A stretch of 64,000 nucleotides of DNA from Erythrobacter sp. (lineage in GTDB: Bacteria > Pseudomonadota > Alphaproteobacteria > Sphingomonadales > Sphingomonadaceae), in contig NZ_JASJAP010000003.1 in the NCBI RefSeq assembly GCF_030066995.1, forward strand, positions 186,001-250,000, given 5' to 3'. A program made the translations under genes and the position numbers. Positions 18,234 to 27,650 of this stretch are shown piece after piece (the first letter of the stretch is position 1; each line of letters opens with the position of its first letter). Below the pieces are notes generated by a model. It did not search any database. It worked only from the letters and a program-made list of their open reading frames with translations, and was not told the origin of the DNA.

Positions 18234-18440
18234 ACATCCTCGCTGGACGTCTTCCGGGGAATCTTCCCCTGCAGACCCGCTGCGCTCGCGCAGTCGCGCT
18301 TGCGAAATCATAGATTTCGAAACAGCGCGTCCAGATGGTGTTGGCGTGCGAACCGAGAGGCCGACCCGCCGACCGCAGGTACACCGCCGCCCAAGATTGG
18401 CCGAAGGGAACAGCACCGAGGAGTGCGCCCGGATGGGCGA
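18234..18440. repeat. Non-coding interspersed repeat, copy B
   Basis: Second copy of the element at 13201-13497. The segment 18238-18284 is a direct near copy of 13230-13276, while 18287-18320 is the inverted near copy of 13347-13380 (34 bases, one difference). AGCACCGAGGA near 18411 matches the right end of copy A. No gene is seen in it. Confidence 0.75.
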
Positions 18441-18494
18441 ACACATAGAAAGGCCGTTCACTTCCAATTTAGCTTCAAAGCGCTATATGGAATG

Positions 18495-18812
18495 CGTTGG
18501 GCAACCGACTATGGCGATAAAGTGCAGCGTGCAATAGGCGCAACGGACCCGGGGGCAGTACCCGGCGGCTCCACCATAAACCCCTCAAGAAGGGGGCTTT
18601 TGACGGGGCCGAACTAGGATCGACGTGGGCTGAAAAGCGTTGTTTTTGCCCGGGCTGAGTAACCCGTTAAAGGCTCAATCTCATAAGTGCCAATGATAAT
18701 GAAGCACTCGCTCTCGCTGCGTAATTTTACGGCCTAACGGCCTGAATTTACAAAGCTAAAGCGCGGTTGGACCCACCGGGCAACAGAAGCGGATTCCGGG
18801 GCTCCGGGGGTA
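18495..18812 (+). ncRNA. ssrA: Transfer-messenger RNA, permuted two-piece form
   Basis: tmRNA rescues stalled ribosomes and tags the nascent peptide. The gene is circularly permuted as in alphaproteobacteria: the acceptor piece comes first and ends in GGCTCCACCA at 18576, and the coding piece begins GGGGCCGAACTAGGATCGACG at 18605. The 7-base acceptor stem closes perfectly between the two (GGGGCCG at 18605 with CGGCTCC before ACCA), and the T-arm CCGGG/CCCGG encloses a 7-base loop. The tag frame at 18689-18724 reads ANDNEALALAA then TAA, preceded as usual by a resume region. The outer ends (acceptor 5' end and coding 3' end) are estimates; the 18577-18604 spacer is removed on maturation. Confidence 0.95.
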
Positions 18813-18877
18813 GCTAGCAACAGAAACCCCCATCTGTCTTTCGGCTGGGTCGCAACCCGATGGAGGCTGAAACGCGT

Positions 18878-19654
18878 GTGAGAATTGCCTTGATCGCCTC
18901 TGTGCTTTTGCCGCTGGTCGCCGTTTCGTCGCCGACAGCGGCCGAAACCTACGCTCAATACCTCTCTCGTCTTCGCGATATCTGCTCGGTTGAGTGCATG
19001 CAGCCGCGTCCGTTTCAACGCGCCGCGCGCAAACGCGGCGCGCGCGGCGAAGAGGACATGGCCGTTATCATGGATGTGGCCCTTGTCCGGCGGAGGGGTG
19101 ATCGCTTCGAACTGCTCAATCTGGAATTGCAGGCCAACCCGCTGCAGACTGAGGCAATCCTTGGATCGGCGGGGATCAACACCTCGAGCAGCAATGGAAT
19201 TGGCGGTCTGCCCCGCGGAAACAACGGCGCTCTGTCGCCCAATGTGATCGTGATCGACCTTGACGCTCAGGCTTTTGCCGATTTCCTCAACCCGCCTGAA
19301 AAGCAACCGTCCCAGCCCCTCGGGAGCGCGAGCCCAGAGACAAGGCAAAGTGACGAAGCCGACATCCTAGTAGAGGGCGATCGACAGACCAAGCCAAAGC
19401 CCCGCAAGCCGACACTCGCCTCGCTGCGCGCGGCCTTCCTCAACCGACGTATTGTCGCACGCGGCACGCCCAGGCTTGAGGCGCAATGGGTTGGCGGGCG
19501 CAAGGATTATCGCCGCAAGCAGGTGACGCTTGTTGTCGATAACGCCGACGATCTGGTGGTGCTTCCGCGCTTTGACGGAGACGGCAACCCGATCCTCAAT
19601 GGCGAGTTTGGCGTTATCGAACCGCCTGCGCAAACCGCCACCGCGCAAGACTGA
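18878..19654 (+). CDS. Secreted protein of unknown function, tandem paralog 1
   Basis: A 258-residue exported protein not assigned to a known family. The GTG at 18878 follows GGAGG by 11 bases and gives a clean signal peptide (cleavage near PTAA-ET); an ATG 18 bases upstream overlaps the ribosome binding site. After the signal comes RLRDICSVECMQPR with a C-x3-C pair (Cys36, Cys40), a variable centre with a Ser/Asn/Gly-rich patch and Pro/Lys-rich linker, then a conserved C-terminal region ending LVVDNADDLVVLPRFDGDGN. Both conserved blocks recur in the next gene and, more weakly, in the third. First gene after the tmRNA. Confidence 0.8.
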   Translation: MRIALIASVLLPLVAVSSPTAAETYAQYLSRLRDICSVECMQPRPFQRAARKRGARGEEDMAVIMDVALVRRRGDRFELLNLELQANPLQTEAILGSAGINTSSSNGIGGLPRGNNGALSPNVIVIDLDAQAFADFLNPPEKQPSQPLGSASPETRQSDEADILVEGDRQTKPKPRKPTLASLRAAFLNRRIVARGTPRLEAQWVGGRKDYRRKQVTLVVDNADDLVVLPRFDGDGNPILNGEFGVIEPPAQTATAQD

Positions 19655-19801
19655 ACTGGGCGCGGGGTGGCAGCGCGGGCCTAGGCCCAACCCATTCACA
19701 TTCAAGACATTCGCGCGATGGTAATCGCGCTGCGCGGGGGAACGACGCTAGCACAGGACGGCTCTTAGCCTGCGTGTGTGGCAGAGATAGAGGAGATCCG
19801 T

Positions 19802-20527
19802 GTGCGCAGTTGTGGTGTGCTTCTCCCGCTCGGCGCAGCGTTGTTCCTGTCCGTCCCGACCGCGTTGGTTGCCGAAACCCGCGAGGCGTATCTGGAGCGA
19901 TTGCGGGACATCTGCTCGGTCGAATGCATGCAGCCGCGTGAGTTGGTCCGGACAGCCCGCAAGCGCGGCAGCGGCTACGACCACGACATGGCCGGCATTT
20001 TTGATATCATCGATGTAAGCCGCTGGAATGATAAGTATCTCTTGCTGACGCAGTTCGGTTCCTCCGGCCTGTTTGAACGACCGGGCACGCGCACACCGTT
20101 ATCCTTTCGCCCCTTGACTGAACCCAACGCTGTTGTGGTCGAAATGGATGCGGCGACTTTCTTCGATCTGCCCAACATGCCCATACCCGGTGCGAAAGAC
20201 CGAAGGCTCGCGTCCGAAGCGTCGGCGCCGGAGCGCGGCGATGATGGCGGTATTCTGGTTGAGGGAGACCGGGATCTCATATTCAGCAAGCCAACGCTTG
20301 CGAAACTCAGGCAAATGTTCATCAATCGCCGCATCGTGGTGCGCGGCGCGCCCCGGCTAGAGCCAACCTTGCGCGGCGCGCGGCTCGACTACCGGCTCAA
20401 GAAGCTCACCCTTGAAGTGGACAACGCCGACGATATCGTTCTGCTTCCGCGCTTCGACAAGAATGGCGAGGCGATTGTGGACGGAGAGTTTACCGAAACC
20501 CGCGCCAGCGCCGGGTCAGGCGATTGA
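19802..20527 (+). CDS. Secreted protein of unknown function, tandem paralog 2
   Basis: A 241-residue exported paralog of the preceding gene. GAGGAG lies 6 bases before the GTG at 19802; the signal peptide ends near ALVA-ET. RLRDICSVECMQPR (Cys38, Cys42) is identical to paralog 1, and the C-terminal half is alike: ILVEGDRD, KPTLAKLRQMFINRRIVVRG and LEVDNADDIVLLPRFD. The centre differs. Its stop overlaps the next start (TGATG), so it is coupled to paralog 3. No enzymatic motif is evident; the domain layout suggests a binding or scaffold protein in the periplasm, which is inference. Confidence 0.8.
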   Translation: MRSCGVLLPLGAALFLSVPTALVAETREAYLERLRDICSVECMQPRELVRTARKRGSGYDHDMAGIFDIIDVSRWNDKYLLLTQFGSSGLFERPGTRTPLSFRPLTEPNAVVVEMDAATFFDLPNMPIPGAKDRRLASEASAPERGDDGGILVEGDRDLIFSKPTLAKLRQMFINRRIVVRGAPRLEPTLRGARLDYRLKKLTLEVDNADDIVLLPRFDKNGEAIVDGEFTETRASAGSGD

Positions 20528-21162
20528 TGGGAGGCTATAAGAGCCGGGCGCTTGCTTCTGCGCTCGCCGTGACGGCTTTGCCCCCTGCGGCACTGGCGCA
20601 CACAGAGCGTGAGCCTTTCGCGCAGGACGATTCTGGCCGCACCCAACGCGAAAGCGCGCTGATCGCGCGCAACGAAGACGCGTTCGAGCGGATTGAGGAG
20701 ATGTGCGAAGACGGCTGCTACACCGAATTCGGCATCGTCGAAGCGGCTCGCGAACCGGGCGCTCCGCCCTCGATTGACGGCGCTTTCATGCTCGATGTCT
20801 ACCGGGTTCAGAAAAAGCCCTATTCGTACTCCCTGCATTCGCTCGATCGCTATGATCCGACCTGTGTCATCATTCAGATCGACAAGGACATCATGGCGCA
20901 ATTGCTCGATCGTTTCGAATGGGAGGCGCAGTTTCTGGAGGGCAGCGACGATGAAATCGTGGTCGCGCGTCGCAAGAAGTTGAAGAAAGCCACGCTGGAA
21001 GGGGCGAACGAACATTTCGCCGGCCGCCGCATAGTCATCCGTGGCCAAACGCGCTTGATCCGCTGGCCCTGGGAGGGACAAAAACGCGGCGATCAGGTGG
21101 TTATAAAGGTGGAATCGGCGGACGACCTTGTGCGCGTGCCCATTCTGCGTCCGCGCGATTAG
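20527..21162 (+). CDS. Secreted protein of unknown function, tandem paralog 3
   Basis: A 211-residue, more diverged member. The ATG at 20527 overlaps the upstream TGA; a TTG one codon earlier is also possible. A signal peptide (cleavage near AALA-HT) is followed by RIEEMCEDGCYTEF, which keeps the C-x3-C spacing (Cys60, Cys64), and a C-terminal region with GRRIVIRGQTRL and VVIKVESADDLVRVP that aligns with the ends of paralogs 1 and 2. It lacks the LVEGDR linker. Its stop codon overlaps that of the convergent small membrane gene. Confidence 0.78.
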   Translation: MGGYKSRALASALAVTALPPAALAHTEREPFAQDDSGRTQRESALIARNEDAFERIEEMCEDGCYTEFGIVEAAREPGAPPSIDGAFMLDVYRVQKKPYSYSLHSLDRYDPTCVIIQIDKDIMAQLLDRFEWEAQFLEGSDDEIVVARRKKLKKATLEGANEHFAGRRIVIRGQTRLIRWPWEGQKRGDQVVIKVESADDLVRVPILRPRD

Positions 21163-21419
21163 TCGGGCGCGGTTTTTTGCTGCCTGTCCGCCTTGAGCTG
21201 CGCCAGCTCGGCTTTCGCTTTCAGACCGTCGAGAATGGCCGCCCCGGCGAGGAACACGGCGCCAGTCGCAGCGGCGAACAGCATTTGCCCCGCAATGCCC
21301 GGATACTCCTCCAGATAGGCCGAGCCGCGCGAGGTTGCACCCAGAGCCAGCGCGTAGATGATCACGAACGCTTCGAAACGGTTCTTGATCACAAACAGAC
21401 GGGCTATCTTGCGCAGCAT
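21159..21419 (-). CDS. Small two-span membrane protein, unknown
   Basis: An 86-residue protein with two hydrophobic spans (about 17-32 and 45-62) joined by a loop with RGSAYLEEYPG, a basic N-terminus and a charged coiled tail (KAKAELAQLKADRQQK). No domain recognised. GGAGA lies 4 bases before the ATG. The upstream 116 bases contain TTAA-N4-TTAA, which has the wrong spacing for a CtrA site. Confidence 0.7.
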   Translation of the reverse strand: MLRKIARLFVIKNRFEAFVIIYALALGATSRGSAYLEEYPGIAGQMLFAAATGAVFLAGAAILDGLKAKAELAQLKADRQQKTAPD

Positions 21420-21535
21420 CTTCTCTCCTTTAACCTTCTGGAATGCAACGCGCGTGCCAAGTGAGGCTTGCTGCGCGTAACGGTGGTTAATGTGTTAAGA
21501 AGTGTAAACGAGCCCGACGAAAAGTTGCAAATGCG

Positions 21536-22786
21536 TTAACCAAGTTCTTCCAGTTCCAACACGCTCAGCAGTGCACGACGCGCGTTGATCACCGTTTCGG
21601 CAAGAACCGGCGCGCCAAGATCGCCGGGATCGATCTGTTCCGGCCAGGTCTTTGCAATTATTTCTTCAATCCGATCGGCTTTCTCCTCGGACAATAAGAA
21701 CCGGGGATCGACCTTCCCCGGATCGCATACGACCCGCAGCCTGAGACAGGCCGGGCCGCCGCCATTGGCCATCGACTGGCGGACATCGACCGGAATTACG
21801 TCGCGGATCGGGCCGTTCGAAGCCATCAACCCTTCGCAATACGCCCACACGCTTGCGCTTTCGCGGCATTCTTCGGGCACGATCAGCGCCATCGTCCCGT
21901 CTGGCAGAGTGATGAGCTGCGCGTTGAAGAGATAGGTGCGGATCGCTTCGGCAAGGCTCACGGCCTCGCTGGGCACTTCCACCACTTCCAGAGCGGGGAA
22001 TGCGGCGCGAATGGCGTCGTAGGCGCCTTGCTGATCGGCAAAGGCCTCGGCGTGGGTGAACAGCACACGCTCATTCGCGACCGAGACAACGTCATTGTGG
22101 AACGCGCCCGCTTCGATGGCGGCGGGGTTTTGCTCGATGAAGACGCATCTCGCCGGATCGAGACCATGCGCGCGCGCAACCAGTCGGCTGGCCTGCTCGT
22201 GCTGGCGGGCGGGGAATTTGCCGCCGGGTCTTCCGTATACGAAAACCTCGACGCCCGCAGCCGCGTGGCCTTGGCACAGCCGCATATGGTTTGCCGCGCC
22301 CTCATCGCCGAAAGTGGGCGGCACCGCGCTATGCACGGCAAAATGGTCGGTGTCGCCAAACGCCAGCGAGAGTTGTGCGAGCGTGTCGGGCCATTCCTGC
22401 GCGCGGTGGAGCATGGTCACAAGATTGGCGGGCGTGAAATGGCACCTGCCGTCTTTCGTGTCGGGGGCCGGAGAGACGGTCGCGGCGTTGGCGGTCCACA
22501 TGCTGGAGGCGGACCATGTCGCGGCGAGCAATTGGCGCGGAGCCGTTTCGTCAAGCGCCAGCGTCTCTTGCAGAGCCGCGTTCGGGCGAGGAAGAGGCAA
22601 GAGAAAACCCTGAACGCCCAGCCGCGCAAGATTGCCGCGCATCTTGGCCACCCCCTGAAGCGCGGCGGCGCGCGGGTAGGATGGGTCTCCCTTGTGGCTG
22701 ACGCTGGCAATGTTGCCGAGGCTGAGACCGGCGTAATTGTGGCTGGGGCCGACAACGCCATCGAAGTTGATTTCCGCAAGGCTCAT
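21536..22786 (-). CDS. astB: N-succinylarginine dihydrolase
   Basis: Second step of the arginine succinyltransferase pathway: hydrolyses N2-succinylarginine to succinylornithine, ammonia and CO2. The 416-residue protein belongs to the amidinotransferase-like fold. FDGVVGPSHNYAGLSLGN at about 8-25 and NGGGPACLRLR with the nucleophilic Cys near 347 are family hallmarks, and VNAQ-like substrate loops are conserved. The ATG overlaps the TGA of astA (ATGA), so the two are coupled. astC, astD and astE are not in the window. Confidence 0.96.
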   Translation of the reverse strand: MSLAEINFDGVVGPSHNYAGLSLGNIASVSHKGDPSYPRAAALQGVAKMRGNLARLGVQGFLLPLPRPNAALQETLALDETAPRQLLAATWSASSMWTANAATVSPAPDTKDGRCHFTPANLVTMLHRAQEWPDTLAQLSLAFGDTDHFAVHSAVPPTFGDEGAANHMRLCQGHAAAGVEVFVYGRPGGKFPARQHEQASRLVARAHGLDPARCVFIEQNPAAIEAGAFHNDVVSVANERVLFTHAEAFADQQGAYDAIRAAFPALEVVEVPSEAVSLAEAIRTYLFNAQLITLPDGTMALIVPEECRESASVWAYCEGLMASNGPIRDVIPVDVRQSMANGGGPACLRLRVVCDPGKVDPRFLLSEEKADRIEEIIAKTWPEQIDPGDLGAPVLAETVINARRALLSVLELEELG

Positions 22787-23799
22787 CGCGCGACGCTCCA
22801 GATCGTATCGCCGGGGGCCACATCCAACGTATCGGCGGCCAGCGAATCGATCGCAATCCCGCCGTCGCCATCAAGGCTGCGCGCGCCATAACACGCGCGG
22901 AAGGTTTCGAGCCGTCCGGTTGCGAGGATGGCTCGCTCTCCCTCTTCGATATCCATTCCGGTCAGGGTTGCGGACACGCTGTCCCTGACGCTTGCGACCT
23001 GATCCGTGATCGCGACCATGGTGGGGCCGCCGTCGAAAATGTCGACATAGCCATCGTAGCGGAACCCTTCGTTCTCCAGCATTCGCATGGCTGCGCGGCC
23101 CGTGGGGTGGGGCGTGCCAATCACCTTGCGCGCGTTCTCGTCCAGCATCGCCACATAGACCGGGTGTTTGGGCATCAGGTCCGCGATGAACTGGTTGCCG
23201 TTGATAGCGTTGAAATAGTCCGCCTCCTGAAAGCCCATGCCGAAGAACCGACCGGCGACGTTATCCCAAAACGGCGAATCCCCTCGCTCATCGATGATGC
23301 CGCGCAATTCGGCGATGATTTTGTCGGCAAACCGGCTGCGGTGCATCGCCACAAACAAGTAGCGCGAGCGCGCAAGCAGCAGGCCAAGCCCGCCGGCGCG
23401 TTCGTTGGGATGGAGGAAAAGCCCGCCCACTTCGCTCATCCCCTCAAGATCGGTCACGAGGCTGAGCATCTCTGCGCGCACGGTGCGATCGAGCTCGCGG
23501 CTGTACTGGGTGAGCGTGTTGAGCCGGTAGGAATAGAACGGCCACTGCTGGCCCACCTGGCTCATCAACTGGCATGTCCCTCGCACCGCGCCCGTCTCGC
23601 GATTTTCGAGCACAAGCACGAATTGCTCATCGGCCAGAGCGTCCTGGGTGTTGGCAAAGGCCTCGGCGGCGCGTTCGAGTTTGCCGGAAAGGGCCTTGCG
23701 GTCGGCGGGCAGGTTGGTGAACCCGCCGCCGGTGAGCTTGGCCATCTCGTAAAGGTGCTCAAGATCGGACAGGCGCGCAGCGCGCAGGCGCATGCTCAT
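22783..23799 (-). CDS. astA: Arginine N-succinyltransferase
   Basis: Transfers succinyl from succinyl-CoA to arginine, opening the ammonia-producing arginine catabolic route. The 338-residue product is full length and of GNAT-like fold; recognisable are LTGGGFTNLPADR near 23-35, GLFLHPNERAGGLGLLLARSR with its acetyl-CoA-type turn near 145-165 and GFRYDGYVDIFDGGP near 245. It is the first gene of astA-astB. It is divergent from malate synthase with 194 bases between. Confidence 0.96.
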   Translation of the reverse strand: MSMRLRAARLSDLEHLYEMAKLTGGGFTNLPADRKALSGKLERAAEAFANTQDALADEQFVLVLENRETGAVRGTCQLMSQVGQQWPFYSYRLNTLTQYSRELDRTVRAEMLSLVTDLEGMSEVGGLFLHPNERAGGLGLLLARSRYLFVAMHRSRFADKIIAELRGIIDERGDSPFWDNVAGRFFGMGFQEADYFNAINGNQFIADLMPKHPVYVAMLDENARKVIGTPHPTGRAAMRMLENEGFRYDGYVDIFDGGPTMVAITDQVASVRDSVSATLTGMDIEEGERAILATGRLETFRACYGARSLDGDGGIAIDSLAADTLDVAPGDTIWSVAR

Positions 23800-23993
23800 G
23801 CGATAGCTTTCGAAGATAGCGTCATATTCTGTTGCCTAGCGGCCCTCGCAGCCGGTTCCAACCCATGCCCCATGCTCATGCCCCACGCCGCTACCCCCAA
23901 AGCCGCATTGCAATCCCCCCGACAGGTCGTCATATCGCGCCGGTCCTCTCCTCCCCAGGACCCGATTTCATTCGTGAGTACGAGGATCTTTGA

Positions 23994-26090
23994 ATGACGA
24001 GCAAGACGCAGCGCGCCGGCCTTTCCGTGGATCAGGGGCTGGCCACTTTCCTTGAGGCCGAGGTGCTGGCGCCGCTCGGGCGCGACGTCGACGCCTTTTG
24101 GAGCGGGTTTGCCACGCTCGTGGCGCGTTTCACCCCGCGCAACCGCGCGCTGCTCGCCAAACGCGAAGATCTGCAAGCCAAGATCGACGCGTGGCACAAG
24201 GCGCGAAAGGGCAAGCCGCACGACGCGGTCGAGTATCGCGCCTTCCTGAGCGAGATTGGCTATCTTGTTCCCGAGCCCGGACCCTTCACGATCGGCACGC
24301 AGAACGTCGATCCCGAAATCGCCACCATGGCGGGGCCGCAATTGGTGGTTCCCATCCTCAACGCGCGCTTCTTGCTCAACGCGGCCAATGCGCGCTGGGG
24401 CTCGCTCTATGACGCGCTTTACGGCACCGACGCGCTGGACGCTCCGCCCGCCAGACCCGGCGGTTACGACGAGGCGCGCGGCGCCGCCGTGATCGCGCAG
24501 GGCCGCGCCTTCCTCGATGAAGCGCTGCCGCTTGTCGATCAGAGTTGGGCGGACCTGGCCGACGAAAACGACGGCAAGCTTGTCGATGAAAACCAGTATG
24601 TTGGCAGAACCGACAAGGGCTTGTTGTTCAAGAACAATGGCTTGCACATCGAAGTTGTGTTCGATTCCTCGACACCGGTGGGGGCGAGCGACAAAGCGGG
24701 CATAGCCGACATTAATCTCGAAGCCGCGCTCTCAACGATCGCCGATTGCGAGGACTCGGTCGCCGCCGTTGACGCCGAGGACAAGCTCCTCGCCTACACC
24801 AATTGGCTGGGCGTCATTCGGGGCGATCTTGAAGAGAGTTTCGAGAAGGGCGGGCTCACAGTGACCCGGAAGCTCGGCGGCGACAAGACCTACACCGATC
24901 GCCATGGCAACACCCACACCCTTTCGGGGCGTTCGATGATGTTTGTTCGCAATGTCGGGCACTTGATGACCAATCCGGCCATGCTACTCGAAGATGGAAG
25001 CGAGATTCCCGAGGGCATCATGGACGCGGTCTTCACCTCCGCGATCAGCGCGATCGATGCCGAAGGCCACGCTAGGTACGGGAATTCAAAGCACGGCTCG
25101 ATCTATATCGTGAAGCCCAAGATGCATGGGCCGGAAGAATGCGCGTTCACCAACGAACTGTTCGACGCGGTTGAGGATCTGCTGGGCCTGCCGCGGCACA
25201 CGATCAAGGTTGGCGTCATGGACGAGGAACGTCGGACGAGCGCTAACCTCGCAGCGTGCATCCACGCCGTGAAGGACCGGATCGTGTTCATCAACACCGG
25301 CTTTCTTGATCGCACCGGCGATGAGATTCACACCTCGATGGAAGCCGGTCCGATGATGCGCAAAGGCGCGATGAAGGGTTCGCCATGGCTCGCGGCCTAT
25401 GAGGCGCGCAACGTGGCGATCGGTCTGGCGCACGGCCTGTCGGGCAAGGCGCAGATTGGCAAGGGGATGTGGGCCGCGCCCGACCTGATGGGGCAGATGA
25501 TGGTCGAGAAGATCGGCCATCTGCGCGCCGGGGCCAACACCGCCTGGGTGCCGTCGCCAACGGCGGCGACGCTCCACGCGCTGCACTACCACCGCGAGAA
25601 CGTGTTCGACATTCAGAAAGACCTTTCCGAACCGGCCTCGCTCGACGCGCTCCTAACCATTCCGCTCGCCGAGAACACCAACTGGCCCGAGGACGAGCTG
25701 CGCGAAGAGCTCGATAACAATTGCCAGGGTTTGCTTGGCTATGTGGTGCGCTGGATCGATGCGGGCGTCGGCTGCTCGAAGGTGCCCGACATCAACGATG
25801 TGGGCCTGATGGAGGACCGCGCGACCCTGCGTATCTCGTCACAGCACATCGCCAACTGGCTACATCACGGCGTGGTTAGCGAGGAGATGGTGATCGACAG
25901 CCTGACCCGCATGGCCGCCAAGGTTGACGCGCAAAACGCCGACGATCCGGACTACCAGCCGCTTATCGGCAACGAAGACGGCCCCGCTTTTTCAGCGGCG
26001 CGCGATCTGATTTTCAAGGGCGCCCGCCAACCCAGCGGTTACACCGAACCGCTGCTGCACCATTGGCGTCAAGTGAAGAAGGCGGGCTGA
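23994..26090 (+). CDS. glcB: Malate synthase G
   Basis: Condenses glyoxylate and acetyl-CoA to malate in the glyoxylate bypass. At 698 residues it is in the range of the monomeric G form (E. coli 723). Recognisable stretches include the [13 protein letters not shown] block near 408-420, the [20 protein letters not shown] block near 430-449 with the catalytic and metal acidic residues, and the C-terminal segment around [16 protein letters not shown] precedes the ATG. Isocitrate lyase is not nearby. The gene converges on the SRPBCC gene. Confidence 0.97.
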   Translation: MTSKTQRAGLSVDQGLATFLEAEVLAPLGRDVDAFWSGFATLVARFTPRNRALLAKREDLQAKIDAWHKARKGKPHDAVEYRAFLSEIGYLVPEPGPFTIGTQNVDPEIATMAGPQLVVPILNARFLLNAANARWGSLYDALYGTDALDAPPARPGGYDEARGAAVIAQGRAFLDEALPLVDQSWADLADENDGKLVDENQYVGRTDKGLLFKNNGLHIEVVFDSSTPVGASDKAGIADINLEAALSTIADCEDSVAAVDAEDKLLAYTNWLGVIRGDLEESFEKGGLTVTRKLGGDKTYTDRHGNTHTLSGRSMMFVRNVGHLMTNPAMLLEDGSEIPEGIMDAVFTSAISAIDAEGHARYGNSKHGSIYIVKPKMHGPEECAFTNELFDAVEDLLGLPRHTIKVGVMDEERRTSANLAACIHAVKDRIVFINTGFLDRTGDEIHTSMEAGPMMRKGAMKGSPWLAAYEARNVAIGLAHGLSGKAQIGKGMWAAPDLMGQMMVEKIGHLRAGANTAWVPSPTAATLHALHYHRENVFDIQKDLSEPASLDALLTIPLAENTNWPEDELREELDNNCQGLLGYVVRWIDAGVGCSKVPDINDVGLMEDRATLRISSQHIANWLHHGVVSEEMVIDSLTRMAAKVDAQNADDPDYQPLIGNEDGPAFSAARDLIFKGARQPSGYTEPLLHHWRQVKKAG

Positions 26091-26108
26091 GACCGCGGGG
26101 GTTTTCGC

Positions 26109-26732
26109 TTACTGCTCGGGCTCGATGTCGTCCCATTCGATCCCAAGCTCGCCAAAGTCGAAATCGGCATCGAACTCAAGGTCGAAGCCAATCGCATCGT
26201 CTTCGAGCGCCCTTGCCGCGTCGATACCGTCTTCGGCGAGGGCTTTGAGCTTCTCAAGGTCACTCGTCACGGCCAGGCTCATCACGGCCACCTCGTCGGC
26301 TATCGCTTCGTCGGACAGCGCATCGTCGAACGTCGCAAGCGTCGTCAGCGTCACGCGGCAGGCGCTCTCTCCCACGGGCTCAAGAATGTGCTCTTCAATC
26401 GCCGAGACAAGCGCGTTGATGCGCGGCTCGATCGCGGTCTCGACCTTGTGCCGCGAATTGAGGGTGCGTTCGAGGACACGAAAGTGGAAGACCACATCCT
26501 CCATTTCGTCCGAGGAAAGCTCGAAACGGTCGTCGCTTCCTTCGACGCGGCTGACGTGCGCGCCCATCTGCGCATCCTTGAACCGAGGGTCGTTGATGTC
26601 GATCAGGGGGAAGACCTCGGAGGCCGGGCGATCGATCAGGACGTCAGCGGAAAACTCGACAGGTCCACCGATCAGGCGATTTTTCTTATTGAAACTAAAC
26701 ATCCCTTTGCTCCCTGGCGCGTTGGACATCAC
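26109..26732 (-). CDS. SRPBCC/START-like domain protein
   Basis: A 207-residue acidic protein. Residues about 25-160 fit the polyketide cyclase/START-like fold: VEFSADVLIDRPASEVFPLI (a typical beta strand then helix opening) and later LEPVGESACRVTLTT. The C-terminal third is helical then strongly acidic (DLEFDADFDFGELGIEWDDIE). Binding partner or ligand unknown. It is separated from rsmA by only 21 bases on the same strand; the two could be cotranscribed, with rsmA upstream. Confidence 0.75.
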   Translation of the reverse strand: MMSNAPGSKGMFSFNKKNRLIGGPVEFSADVLIDRPASEVFPLIDINDPRFKDAQMGAHVSRVEGSDDRFELSSDEMEDVVFHFRVLERTLNSRHKVETAIEPRINALVSAIEEHILEPVGESACRVTLTTLATFDDALSDEAIADEVAVMSLAVTSDLEKLKALAEDGIDAARALEDDAIGFDLEFDADFDFGELGIEWDDIEPEQ

Positions 26733-26753
26733 GCAGGAGCTAGCGGCAAATAC

Positions 26754-27650
26754 CTAACGCTGTGTGTCGATCGCCCGCGCCAGCGCCACAAATTCGGCAA
26801 CACTGATGGTTTCCGCGCGCCGGGTTTCCGCAATTCCAACCGATGAAAGCGCCTCGAGCGCGCCCGGCACACCCTTGAGGCTTTGGCGCAGCATCTTGCG
26901 GCGCTGCCCAAAAGCGGCGGCGGTGAGTTGCGAAAGGCGCTTTGCCTCGACGTCCTCCGGTTGCTGCAATGGCGTCACTTGCACGACCGCGCTCATCACC
27001 TTGGGCGGTGGGGTAAAGGCGCTGCGATGAACCTTGAGCGCGAGCTTCGCACTCGACCGCCACTGCGCGAGGACGGCCAAGCGACCATAGGCGCTCGTGC
27101 CCGGCTGAGCGACGATGCGATCCGCCACTTCGCGCTGAAACATCAGCGTGAGCGAGCGCCATTGCGGCGGCCAATTCGCCCCGTCGAGCCAGCGCGTAAA
27201 CAGTGCCGTGCCGACATTATAGGGCAGGTTTGAGACGATGTGGAAAGGCTCGCCCTTCATCAAGGCGGCATGGTCGAGCTTCATCGCGTCGCCCTCGATG
27301 ACCTCGAGCTGCCCCGCAAACACCTGGCCCTGTTCAGCCAGCGCAGGGAGGCAGCGCCGGTCCATTTCGATGGCGGTGACGCGGGCTCCTGCGCGCAGTA
27401 GAGCGCGGGTCAGACCTCCCGGGCCGGGGCCGACTTCGAGGACGCGCGCTCCGGCAAGATCGCCGGGAAGCGCGGCAATGCGGGCGAGCAACTGCTCGTC
27501 CAGCAGGAAATTCTGGCCCAACGCCTTGGAGGCGGACAGACCATGCCGGGCGATAACCTCGCGGATCGGGGGAAGGTCGGCTTCGCTCGCCGCGCGCCCG
27601 GGAGGCGGCGCCGCTTTATTCACGCGCCGGGATGGCGGCACCCTATTCAT
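26754..27650 (-). CDS. rsmA: 16S rRNA dimethyladenosine transferase
   Basis: Dimethylates A1518 and A1519 of 16S rRNA late in 30S assembly (KsgA). The SAM-binding motif VGPGPGG is at residues 73-79, [10 protein letters not shown] at 42-51 and the catalytic NLPYN later in the fold. The ATG at 27650 overlaps the end of pdxA by 8 bases (ATGAATAG), so I prefer it to a start 57 bases upstream inside pdxA; the product is 298 residues. The operon order lptD-surA-pdxA-rsmA is the classic one. Confidence 0.96.
   Translation of the reverse strand: MNRVPPSRRVNKAAPPPGRAASEADLPPIREVIARHGLSASKALGQNFLLDEQLLARIAALPGDLAGARVLEVGPGPGGLTRALLRAGARVTAIEMDRRCLPALAEQGQVFAGQLEVIEGDAMKLDHAALMKGEPFHIVSNLPYNVGTALFTRWLDGANWPPQWRSLTLMFQREVADRIVAQPGTSAYGRLAVLAQWRSSAKLALKVHRSAFTPPPKVMSAVVQVTPLQQPEDVEAKRLSQLTAAAFGQRRKMLRQSLKGVPGALEALSSVGIAETRRAETISVAEFVALARAIDTQR

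Noticed and set aside
18734..19348. Minus-strand frame across the tmRNA end and secreted paralog 1
   Set aside because: It overlaps the tmRNA and the coding strand of a gene with signal peptide and paralog support; no start signal.
21487..21498. Possible CtrA site TTAA-N4-TTAA upstream of the small membrane gene
   Set aside because: The spacing is 4, not the 7 bases CtrA needs; treated as chance.
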